Shown one piece after another: positions 8,085 through 15,056 of a stretch of DNA of 35,151 bases. The notes below the pieces were generated by a model. The model saw nothing but the letters and a program-made list of their open reading frames with translations. It had not been told where the DNA came from and ran no database searches. This DNA is from Syntrophomonas zehnderi OL-4 (GTDB lineage: Bacteria; Bacillota; Syntrophomonadia; Syntrophomonadales; Syntrophomonadaceae). The first letter of the stretch is position 1. The number at the start of each line of letters is the position of its first letter. A program made the translations under genes and the position numbers. Location: NCBI RefSeq assembly GCF_000983115.1, contig NZ_CGIH01000046.1, positions 1 to 35,151 of the forward strand, in the 5' to 3' direction.

Positions 8085-9413
8085 ATGGTCAGTAAATACG
8101 AAGAACTATACCGCCAGAAATTACGTAGTGCAGATGATTGCGCCCGGTTGGTTCAGGACGGGGATGGCATCACAGCCCCGCTCGGCAACGGTCAGCCTGA
8201 GGCATTTATGAATGCCGTTGCCAAAAGGGTGAGGGCCAATGAACTAAAAGATATTTTTTATACGGCCGGGATAGATGCAAAATGGCTGGATATTCTTAGT
8301 CCCGATATACAAGACCGGATGACTTTGAATAGCAGCTTTGTGGGCGTAGCTGTACGCCAAGGAGTCCATAACGGCATATATTCATATATGTCCAACCGTC
8401 TGGGCCAAGCTGTCAGAATTACCACCGAACTCATACCATACGTGAATAAATCTATAGTCACAGCCGTAGTATCACCTATGGATGAACACGGCTTCTTCAG
8501 TTCAGGCTCCCATGCAGATCTAAGCTGGGGAGCCTGGAGAAGCGGCAATTTCCGCGACCTTATCCTGGAAGTTAATGAGAATATGCCTACCACATATGGT
8601 AATCACCATTATCATATCAGCGAGGTAACCGCACTAACCGAACACAACACCCCGCTGGTGGAGCTTCCTCATATACCAGTCAACAAGGATGATGAAATTA
8701 TCGGTCAGTTGATTGCAGATCGGGTACCGAACGGAGCCTGCATACAAATAGGCATCGGCGGAGTACCCAATGCAGTTGCCAAATATTTAAGCAACAAAAA
8801 AAATTTAGGTGTTCATTCGGAAATGATTACAGATTCCATGGTTGATCTTTATGAAGCGGGAGTAATCACCTGTGCTAAAAAGAATTTTCATAAGAATACG
8901 ATGATCGGCTCCTTTGCTATGGGCTCCAAGAAGCTTTATGATTTCATTGATAGAAATCCTTTTGTAGAAATGTATAGTGCTGATTATGTCAACGATCCAT
9001 ACATCATAGGCAAAAATGACAATCTGATATCGGTTAACGCTACCCTGGAGGTTGATTTGACAGGACAATGCTGTTCCGAATCGATTGGCTACAAGCAATA
9101 TTCCGCGGTAGGGGGTCAGCTCGATTTTATACAAGGTGCCTGGCGCTCCAAAGGCGGCCAATCATATTTAACCCTTTATTCTACCTTCACCGATAAGGAT
9201 GGCAAAATGCACTCGCGTATAAATCCCATCTTAACCCCGGGAGCAGTTGTAACTACACCTCGCAGTGAGGTCGACAATATTGTGACTGAATACGGTATCG
9301 CATCTATAAAAGGCTGTGATATGAGCTATCGTGCCAAAGCATTGATAGCCATAGCCCATCCCGATTTCAGAGATCAACTGACCTTTGAAGCCAAAAAGAT
9401 GCATCTGCTCTAA
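8085..9413 (+). CDS. Acyl-CoA:acetate CoA-transferase / acetyl-CoA hydrolase family
   Basis: This 442-residue protein belongs to the Cat1/Cat2/4-hydroxybutyrate CoA-transferase family, which moves CoA between carboxylic acids, for example acetate and butyrate. Family stretches seen: APLGNGQP near the N-terminus, VSPMDEHGFFSSG, IQIGIGGVPNAVAKYL, HSEMITDSMVDLYEAG, NATLEVDLTGQCCSESIG, and the C-terminal TPRSEVDNIVTEYGIASIKG. Length and motif order are normal. Start: the longest frame uses a GTG that overlaps the Shine-Dalgarno site, while ATG 8085 lies 7 nt after GGAGGT (8072-8077) and is chosen. It faces a convergent acyl-CoA dehydrogenase and lies near an acetate transporter. In a fatty-acid oxidiser it could activate butyrate with acetyl-CoA, but substrate preference cannot be read here. 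Confidence 0.9.
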   Translation: MVSKYEELYRQKLRSADDCARLVQDGDGITAPLGNGQPEAFMNAVAKRVRANELKDIFYTAGIDAKWLDILSPDIQDRMTLNSSFVGVAVRQGVHNGIYSYMSNRLGQAVRITTELIPYVNKSIVTAVVSPMDEHGFFSSGSHADLSWGAWRSGNFRDLILEVNENMPTTYGNHHYHISEVTALTEHNTPLVELPHIPVNKDDEIIGQLIADRVPNGACIQIGIGGVPNAVAKYLSNKKNLGVHSEMITDSMVDLYEAGVITCAKKNFHKNTMIGSFAMGSKKLYDFIDRNPFVEMYSADYVNDPYIIGKNDNLISVNATLEVDLTGQCCSESIGYKQYSAVGGQLDFIQGAWRSKGGQSYLTLYSTFTDKDGKMHSRINPILTPGAVVTTPRSEVDNIVTEYGIASIKGCDMSYRAKALIAIAHPDFRDQLTFEAKKMHLL

Positions 9414-9423
9414 AAACGCTACA

Positions 9424-9448
9424 CCCGGCATTCAGATTGAGTGCCGGG
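9424..9448. terminator. Convergent-gene hairpin, possible bidirectional terminator
   Basis: CCCGGCATTC (9424-9433) pairs with GAGTGCCGGG (9439-9448) over 10 bp with one G-U pair and a 5-nt loop. It lies 10 bp after the CoA-transferase stop and serves the plus strand best by position. The minus-strand side has a run of five T nearby. Confidence 0.6.
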
Positions 9449-9543
9449 CAGCTATTTAGTTTGACGTATAATCCGCGTACTTTAATTCTGCGGAATCGCT
9501 CAATATATATCCAAATATAAATCTAGCCAATACTTAATATAAT

Positions 9544-11421
9544 CTAATAGTCAAAGGCTCCAATCGGTATATCAAGCGCCGAACAATCCCCATCTTTAAT
9601 AATATCCGCTACTGCCCATACGTTTGGCACAACGTTGCGCAGATAATATTTGGCCGACATGATCTTGCCGATATAAAAATTATAATCATAATGATCCGGG
9701 CCTAATTCCTGAGCCTTTCTACTGGCCAACACGGCTTGATCCAAGATGCACCTGCCCGCGTACAATTGGGAAGTAGCAGTAAGAATACGGCGGGCATACA
9801 GAGGTAGCATACCCACTTTTTTCTGGCCCATGTATCCGCCGATTGCCATCTGCAGTTGGGAATAAGATTCCAAGGCCCTTTCCAGGATTGCAAACTCCTT
9901 GCCTAGGCTTAAATCCGGCAGTCCTGCTTCTCCGCCGGCAGCTGCCTCCACCGTTGCTTTATGGGCTTCACAAAAATCTCTCATCTCCTGGAGGAACTCT
10001 GCGAATACCGCCCCTTTCCCCATCATCCATTTACGTCCCACCAGATCCATGGACTGTATAAAGTTGGTTCCTTCCCAAATAGAATAAATCTTAACATCCC
10101 GGGCGATCTGGGCTACCGGGTATTCTTCACAATAACCGTATCCGCCATAGGCTTGAATCGCTTCACCGATCAGCCACCAGGCTTCATCACTGGGATAAGC
10201 CTTGCATAAAGGCGTGGTTACCTCAATAAGATTGCTGGCCTTTTGGCGTTTTTCCGGATCAAGGTCATTATGCTTAATGTCAAAAGCAAAATAGGTTCGG
10301 TACATCATAGCCCGCATGGCCTCAATGTGGGCCTTGCCCATCAAAAGGGTGCGTTTGATATCCTCATGGTTAATAATCGTTACCCGACCCGACTTGGGAT
10401 CGGTTATTAAACGGCCCTGAATCCTGTCTTTGCAATAATCGCGGGCATTATAATAGGCATTGGCTATACAGGCCAAAGCCGAATGTCCGGTTTCCATACG
10501 CGCACCGTTCATCATTTGGAACATCTGAGCCATACCTTCGCCTACCCCGTCATTCTCCATGGAATTAGCACCCAACAGCCACCCCCGGCAGCCATTGTTT
10601 TCCCCGAAACTTAAGGAAGCTGTAACCGACCCATACATCCCCAGCTTATGTTCAATACCGGTAGTTTGAACATCGTTATCCGACAGGCTGCCATCCTCAT
10701 TGACCCAGTATTTCGGGACTACAAATAATGAAATCCCCTTGGTTCCCGGCTTGGCACCCTCGATACGCGCCAGGTAAAGATGGACAATGTTTTCGGTAAA
10801 ATCATTGTCTCCGCCGGTAATAAACATCTTGGATCCCTTTATTCTAAAAATGCGCGGATTATCGGTAGGATAAGCCTTGGAAAGGATATCCCCTACATCG
10901 GAACCGGCACTGGGTTCAGTCAAACACATGGTTCCCGACCAGCTTCCATCCATCATCTTAGGCAGAAACATTTCCTTGACTTCCTCAGTGGCAAAATCAC
11001 GAATAAGCTCGGCAGCTCCGCAGGTTAATATTATATAAGGGAGAAAGGTTGGATTGGCCGCCAAAAACATTTCCCAGACAGCCGAAAGCAATACCTTGGG
11101 CAAAACCATGGCATCTTCTGAATCATCTATGTTGCTGGTGCCCCAGCCTTCTTCCTGCAGCTTATGAAACAGCGGCCCAAAAGTAGGCGGCGTAATAACC
11201 TTGCCATTTGCAAATTGGCAGGGATGACTATCGCCATCTTCGTTGCTTGGCTCTATTAATTCCTTGGCCATTTTCAAACAGGGATCCAGAACTGAATCGA
11301 GATCTTCTTTGGAGTAATAATCAGCATACTGCGGATACGCAAATATCTCCTCGGTAGGTAACCATTCTTTTAAGATAAATTTAAGATCCCTGGCATTTAA
11401 ATAGGCAAAGTTAGCTGACAT
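9544..11421 (-). CDS. Long-form acyl-CoA dehydrogenase
   Basis: This 625-residue flavoenzyme would catalyse FAD-dependent alpha,beta-desaturation of an acyl-CoA, passing electrons to ETF. Motifs: CLTEPSAGSDVG (166-177) and MFITGGD (199-205) of the flavin-binding middle domain, then AIQAYGGYGYCEEYPV (421-436) and IWEGTN (448-453) with the catalytic base Glu450. It is about 230 residues longer than standard short- and medium-chain enzymes, with an extra N-terminal segment and a C-terminal helical extension from about 470. That is the layout of the FadE5/DmdC-like long subgroup. The ATG follows GGGGGGAATG. Together with the convergent CoA-transferase it suits fatty acid beta-oxidation; chain length is not readable. 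The upstream region holds a palindrome that may be an operator. Confidence 0.92.
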   Translation of the reverse strand: MSANFAYLNARDLKFILKEWLPTEEIFAYPQYADYYSKEDLDSVLDPCLKMAKELIEPSNEDGDSHPCQFANGKVITPPTFGPLFHKLQEEGWGTSNIDDSEDAMVLPKVLLSAVWEMFLAANPTFLPYIILTCGAAELIRDFATEEVKEMFLPKMMDGSWSGTMCLTEPSAGSDVGDILSKAYPTDNPRIFRIKGSKMFITGGDNDFTENIVHLYLARIEGAKPGTKGISLFVVPKYWVNEDGSLSDNDVQTTGIEHKLGMYGSVTASLSFGENNGCRGWLLGANSMENDGVGEGMAQMFQMMNGARMETGHSALACIANAYYNARDYCKDRIQGRLITDPKSGRVTIINHEDIKRTLLMGKAHIEAMRAMMYRTYFAFDIKHNDLDPEKRQKASNLIEVTTPLCKAYPSDEAWWLIGEAIQAYGGYGYCEEYPVAQIARDVKIYSIWEGTNFIQSMDLVGRKWMMGKGAVFAEFLQEMRDFCEAHKATVEAAAGGEAGLPDLSLGKEFAILERALESYSQLQMAIGGYMGQKKVGMLPLYARRILTATSQLYAGRCILDQAVLASRKAQELGPDHYDYNFYIGKIMSAKYYLRNVVPNVWAVADIIKDGDCSALDIPIGAFDY

Positions 11422-11455
11422 GTTTTACATTCCCCCCATTATGTTTAACTTACCC

Positions 11456-11473
11456 GGATTGCTAATGCAATCC
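11456..11473 (-). promoter_or_regulatory. Leader hairpin of the acyl-CoA dehydrogenase gene
   Basis: GGATTGC and GCAATCC form a perfect 7-bp inverted repeat with a 4-nt loop, 35-52 bp before the start codon. It may be an operator or an mRNA hairpin. Confidence 0.4.
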
Positions 11474-11496
11474 CTCCCATAGCACTAAATTAGAAA

Positions 11497-11518
11497 TAGA
11501 CACTGAATAAAGTGTCTA
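11497..11518 (-). promoter_or_regulatory. Palindromic operator candidate before the acyl-CoA dehydrogenase gene
   Basis: TAGACACT and AGTGTCTA are perfect 8-bp arms separated by 6 bp, centred about 86 bp before the start codon. The size and placement suit a dimeric repressor such as a TetR-type fatty-acid regulator, but I cannot name the regulator. Confidence 0.45.
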
Positions 11519-12090
11519 CCACCCCCCCTTAATTACAGGATAGGTTCATTTTCAAAAGTTGTTGTTCTAAGTTTTATTTTTCTTTTATATTGTGTTTACC
11601 AATAGTGTTGGATTTATAGTTTATTTTGCTCCCACTAGCCTATAGCCATTATTTCACAGATGAGAATCTACAAAGTATTTTCTAGGTTAATTTAGCGATT
11701 CCTCCTTTTTTGCAGATATTTTCAAATAATTCAAAATGATTTTTTAATTCGATATTTATTTCATAAATTCATTTCGTCTATCTATTACTTATTTTGGGAT
11801 TTGTTTTTTCTTTAATAATTTTGCTGGTTAATCACCGTAAATTGGTTAAATATTTTGTTAATTATCCAATTCTTAACACAATTTGCTTAAAAAACAGGAT
11901 TTATTAAACTTTTGTTGAATTTTAATTATGTAGTTTAGGGGGGAAAGGAGGAGACAAATAGCCGGAATACGAATGGAAAAAGTCGGCGCTTATAAAAAGA
12001 CACAGACGATTTATTTTTCATTCGTGTTATTCAGTAATCGATTGGTGAAAATGGGTAGACAAACCAAAAATATGTTATGTGGAGGGAATT
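11519..12090. other. Long AT-rich region and leader before the acetate transporter
   Basis: No gene of normal size is present. The divergent promoters of the dehydrogenase and the transporter must lie here. The part 11560-11940 is very AT-rich. A purine-rich AAAGGAGG (11944-11951) is followed by an open frame of 41 codons from ATG 11973 (or from ATA 11958). Its stop, TAA at 12096-12098, overlaps the transporter start and so could couple translation. I see no clear sigma-A or sigma-54 site. Confidence 0.35.
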
Positions 12091-12756
12091 ATGTCTAAAA
12101 CAAATGCAAATTCAGTTTCCGAGATCAAGGTTACGGGTCATGTCCAAGAATTAGTAGCCAATCCTTCGCCTTTAGGCTTATTTGGACTGGCTATTATCAC
12201 TCTGGTAGCTTCTACGCAGAAATTAGGCATTACGGAAGGTACTGCACTGCTTATACCCTGGGCTCTTTTCCTGGGAGCTACAGCCCAATTTGTAGCCGGC
12301 ATTCTTGATTACAAACATAATAATACTTTTGGAGCCACAGCATTTTGTGGTTATGGTTTCTTTTGGTTTGGAGTAGCTATGACCTGGATGATCAATAACG
12401 GCATGTTTGGCATGCAGGCCGCTGGTGCAACATTGGATATCCACCAATTAGGTTTTGCGTTTTTGGGCTATTTTATTTTTACTATGTACATGACTATAGG
12501 TGCCATGGGGGCAAGCAAAGTCCTGTTTATTATTTTCGCACTGATTGATTTGCTCTTCCTGGGTCTGTTTATGTCCACCCTGGGCTGGGGCGGCGAATTC
12601 TGGCATATGCTGGCGGCTTTCTCGGAGCTGGGAATAGCGATAGTATCTTTCTATGGTTCAGCGGCGGCAGTTTTAAATAGTCACTACGGTATTACCGTAC
12701 TGCCAGTAGGCTCACCCTTTGGTCCCTTGACCAAAGCCGCTAATGCTGCCAAATAA
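12091..12756 (+). CDS. Acetate uptake transporter, AceTr family (SatP/YaaH, GPR1/FUN34)
   Basis: This 221-residue, six-segment membrane protein carries the family signature NPSPLGLFGL near its N-terminus, where the consensus is NPAPLGL, followed by alternating hydrophobic segments rich in Gly, Phe and Trp to about residue 205. The family (AceTr) carries acetate and sometimes succinate with protons, or acts as a channel, as a hexamer in the inner membrane. Start: ATG 12091 follows GGAGGG (12081-12086); the longer frame from a GTG inside the Shine-Dalgarno site is rejected. In a syntrophic fatty-acid degrader the likely physiological direction is acetate export. The neighbouring CoA-transferase and acyl-CoA dehydrogenase support that, but direction is inferred. 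It is monocistronic with a clear terminator. Confidence 0.9.
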   Translation: MSKTNANSVSEIKVTGHVQELVANPSPLGLFGLAIITLVASTQKLGITEGTALLIPWALFLGATAQFVAGILDYKHNNTFGATAFCGYGFFWFGVAMTWMINNGMFGMQAAGATLDIHQLGFAFLGYFIFTMYMTIGAMGASKVLFIIFALIDLLFLGLFMSTLGWGGEFWHMLAAFSELGIAIVSFYGSAAAVLNSHYGITVLPVGSPFGPLTKAANAAK

Positions 12757-12784
12757 CAATTTTTAATAAAAGGGATAAATAAAA

Positions 12785-12818
12785 GAAACAGTTGCCAAAT
12801 GGCAACTGTTTCTTATTT
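12785..12818. terminator. Bidirectional intrinsic terminator
   Basis: GAAACAGTTGCC (12785-12796) and GGCAACTGTTTC (12801-12812) form a perfect 12-bp stem with a 4-nt loop, flanked by T-rich sequence on the plus strand and A-rich sequence that gives a U tract on the minus strand. It serves the acetate transporter and probably the convergent glucosaminidase gene. Confidence 0.85.
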
Positions 12819-12920
12819 CTAATACTATAACGACACCATGCCTGGGGAGGAATTAAGACAGACTGCACTTAATCCCTTACTCCTTATTTGAGGCAGCGCA
12901 GTTTAGGTCTGCCGTGCCAA

Positions 12921-14312
12921 TTATCGGGCGGCTTTGCACCAATAATCATAAATGATGCTTTGTCCGTACGTAGTTCCCGGGACGGCCCAGCGGGCATTAA
13001 GTCCCAGCCAGGTTGGCGCTATGCCTTTGTTTACCAAAACAAAGCGCGGGTCTACCAAAACCTTGCCGGCCGGCAAGGGGCTTTTGGTGGCATATGCATA
13101 AAGATGCTGAATATGAGCTTCAACTCCCGCCTCCGGAGTTGCAAAGATAGCTCCGTGAATGCCTTTTTCTAAGCGTATCTGATTCGGGTCGCACCTATTT
13201 AGTGAATCCAGCTCCGCCTTTTTCAGGGTATCCATGCCGCCAAAGGGGCTACCGGTTGCCCATAATCCGCAATAGTTATTCTGCCACGGCTGCACATCCC
13301 CGGTATACTGCCAATAACCGGTTTCCTTGGCGGCTTGACAGAAGGCCAAATCTCCCCTAATACCGTATTCGGCTCCGATTTTTATGTATAAATCGGCTAG
13401 GTCTGGAATTTCATTGAATTGCAGGCCGTTAGCGGCAGCTTTATCCTTCAGCCGGGGAGTTTCGGCCGCAATCCAGCTTCTTAGTTGATCGGCAGTCAGG
13501 TAGGAATTGCCCATTATACTAATATCGGCTGCATTTGTCGTCTGACCATTGGGAAGCAGCAGGGTTGAACCGTACTTGCTTAATTGTTCCCGATAGGTTC
13601 TAAAAATCGACAATTGCTCCGCCGTATAGTTGCCAGGCTCTTTTGTCGAAAGGATAGCTGAATTGATTACCGATCCATCCATTAGTTTAAGATTAGTTCT
13701 ATAGTCTGCCAGATCCTTTAAGAGTTGACTGTCAGCCGGATCAATCGGTGGTTTGACTGGTTCTGGCGATTCTACTGGCCGCGGCTCTTCTACCGGTGCA
13801 ATAATATCATCCGAAAGCGGTTTTGTTATGTTTACAGCCAGCCCGTTTAGGTTGTTCCACTCTATTTGACAGCTTAAGGCTTCCCCAACAGCCCGCAGGG
13901 GTATCATAGTCCGTCCGGATGATTTAATTATGTAAGGTTGGCCATAACCTGCAGGGATATTTAACAGACGCCCGTCAATTATTATTTGCACCTCTCCGCT
14001 CGGTGATGGCGTAATTAAACTGGGGGTGTTTTCTTTTTTCCAATTAATCAGCACCTGCCGGGTACTCTCAACCCAATCTACCTTGGCACCCAGGTCTTCA
14101 CCTATTACCCTAAGCGGGACATAGATTCTGCCATCAATATTTACCGGATATTGATCCGTAAATACAACCGGCTGGTCATTTATGTTTATCCTGATATCAT
14201 TTGAGGATTCGTTGGCTGAGACTGCTTTTTCGGCAGGACTAACAGCCATACAGGTAGCCAGGGCAAATGCGCAAACGGCTGCAGTCATTTTCCTGGTTTT
14301 GTGTTTAGGCAT
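12921..14312 (-). CDS. Secreted glucosaminidase with two copper-amine-oxidase-like N-terminal domains
   Basis: The 463-residue protein has a signal peptide (about 1-33), then two copies of the copper amine oxidase N-terminal-like stalk domain (about 39-92 and 106-162), each with the VPLR/IPLR-x-V-GE-x-L core. A Pro/Glu-rich linker (170-192) and a helical segment follow. The C-terminal part (about 300-463) resembles N-acetylglucosaminidase domains (GH73 type), with CQAAKETGYW (probable catalytic Glu330), NNYCGLWATG and the tail WLGLNARWAVPGTTYGQSI. It likely cuts cell-wall glycan during growth or sporulation. Copper binding is not expected, since these stalk domains usually bind wall or sugar. 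The ATG follows GGAGGAAG. The gene stands alone with a long structured leader. Confidence 0.85.
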   Translation of the reverse strand: MPKHKTRKMTAAVCAFALATCMAVSPAEKAVSANESSNDIRININDQPVVFTDQYPVNIDGRIYVPLRVIGEDLGAKVDWVESTRQVLINWKKENTPSLITPSPSGEVQIIIDGRLLNIPAGYGQPYIIKSSGRTMIPLRAVGEALSCQIEWNNLNGLAVNITKPLSDDIIAPVEEPRPVESPEPVKPPIDPADSQLLKDLADYRTNLKLMDGSVINSAILSTKEPGNYTAEQLSIFRTYREQLSKYGSTLLLPNGQTTNAADISIMGNSYLTADQLRSWIAAETPRLKDKAAANGLQFNEIPDLADLYIKIGAEYGIRGDLAFCQAAKETGYWQYTGDVQPWQNNYCGLWATGSPFGGMDTLKKAELDSLNRCDPNQIRLEKGIHGAIFATPEAGVEAHIQHLYAYATKSPLPAGKVLVDPRFVLVNKGIAPTWLGLNARWAVPGTTYGQSIIYDYWCKAAR

Positions 14313-14382
14313 GCACTGCTTCCTCCTTATACTAAAACTGATAATTTAAATACTAAAATTTCGCCCCCTTCATTTTAATTCA

Positions 14383-14484
14383 GGGTTTTTCACCCATCAG
14401 GGCGGCTGCCTGTGAGCAAAAATAGGCAGCCCTACTTCGGTGGCCGAAAACGATAAGGCCTCCTTATCGGTGGTTTAACTGCCT
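14383..14484 (-). ncRNA. Candidate structured 5' leader (riboswitch-like) of the glucosaminidase gene
   Basis: Read on the minus strand, AGGCAG (14484-14479) pairs with CTGCCT (14429-14424) to close a three-way junction. It holds a perfect 8-bp hairpin CGATAAGG/CCTTATCG (14469-14451, 3-nt loop) and a 5-bp hairpin TTCGG/CCGAA (14448-14436). The closing arm, as GGCTGCCT (plus 14424-14431), can instead pair with AGGCAGCC (plus 14404-14411). That gives two mutually exclusive folds, as in riboswitches. A further GGGT/ACCC hairpin lies at 14383-14395. The ATG is about 110 nt from the junction. It does not match the c-di-GMP (GEMM) or c-di-AMP (ydaO) cores that I know. Confidence 0.45.
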
Positions 14485-14667
14485 GTTTAATTAACTACGC
14501 AGCCGGTCAGGATTTTCTTGCATTAACCAGACAAGTTTTTAGGTTTAATACTATTTTAGGGCTAAAATCTATTTATTACTAGCACCACCCATATCCCCAA
14601 GGCACGATCAACTATCAAAATAGTAGCGTGATACGAAACGGCCGGAGGACATTTCCTGCAAATTGCC

Positions 14668-14764
14668 GGGTCCTATTAAGGTTGCCCCCTTCAGGGACTA
14701 CTGATAGGAATATCAAAATAAAAATAATCTGTGTAAATCTGTCTGATCTGTGTTATCTGGGTCT
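14668..14764 (-). repeat. Dispersed repeat, copy 1 (related to 27391-27530)
   Basis: In minus orientation this begins with AGACCCAGATAACACAGAT and ends with a stretch containing CAGTAGT, CCC, GAAGGG, GC and ACCTTAATAG. Both parts recur in the same order and orientation at 27391-27470, with small gaps and substitutions. Confidence 0.6.
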
Positions 14765-14991
14765 ATTAAAACAGCGAAATCCGCCTCTATTTTTAGTTAA
14801 GCTCACAAATAGTATCACATATCCTTTTTTTAGCGAATAATTTTAATTTACACACCTGTGCAAACGTTATATTTAAGACCGATTTTTCCTCATATCGCCT
14901 AATTGGTAATTATACCCCTACAATTCGCCAGTAAAACTCAAAAATATTAAGTATTTTATAACACAAGGGGACAAGTTTTTTGCTGCAAATA

Positions 14992-15020
14992 TTGTATCCT
15001 GATCTTGGCTTTAATAATAT
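14992..15020 (+). promoter_or_regulatory. Promoter of the hybrid kinase gene
   Basis: TTGTAT (14992-14997) and TAATAT (15015-15020) are separated by exactly 17 bp, 36 bp before the start codon. Confidence 0.5.
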
Positions 15021-15056
15021 ATTGTATTTATTTAACATAATATGGAGGGCTTTAAT

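Larger units (their letters stand above)
14313..15056. other. Intergenic region between divergent glucosaminidase and kinase genes
   Basis: This 744-bp stretch holds no credible gene; a short frame at 14628-14840 runs through repeat sequence. It contains the structured leader of the glucosaminidase gene (14383-14484), a copy of a dispersed repeat (14668-14764) and the kinase promoter (14992-15020). Confidence 0.5.

Noticed and set aside
12921-14312. Calling the copper-amine-oxidase-like protein an oxidase
   Set aside because: Only the N-terminal stalk type of domain is present, twice. There is no amine oxidase catalytic domain, and the C-terminus is glucosaminidase-like.
14383-14484. Assignment of the glucosaminidase leader to the c-di-GMP (GEMM) or c-di-AMP (ydaO) riboswitch
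   Set aside because: The GACGCAAAGC core of GEMM and the conserved CCGACAGCTAACC-type core of ydaO are absent, so only an unclassified structure is claimed.
14628-14840. 70-codon plus-strand frame
   Set aside because: It runs through the dispersed repeat at 14668-14764 and has no Shine-Dalgarno site.
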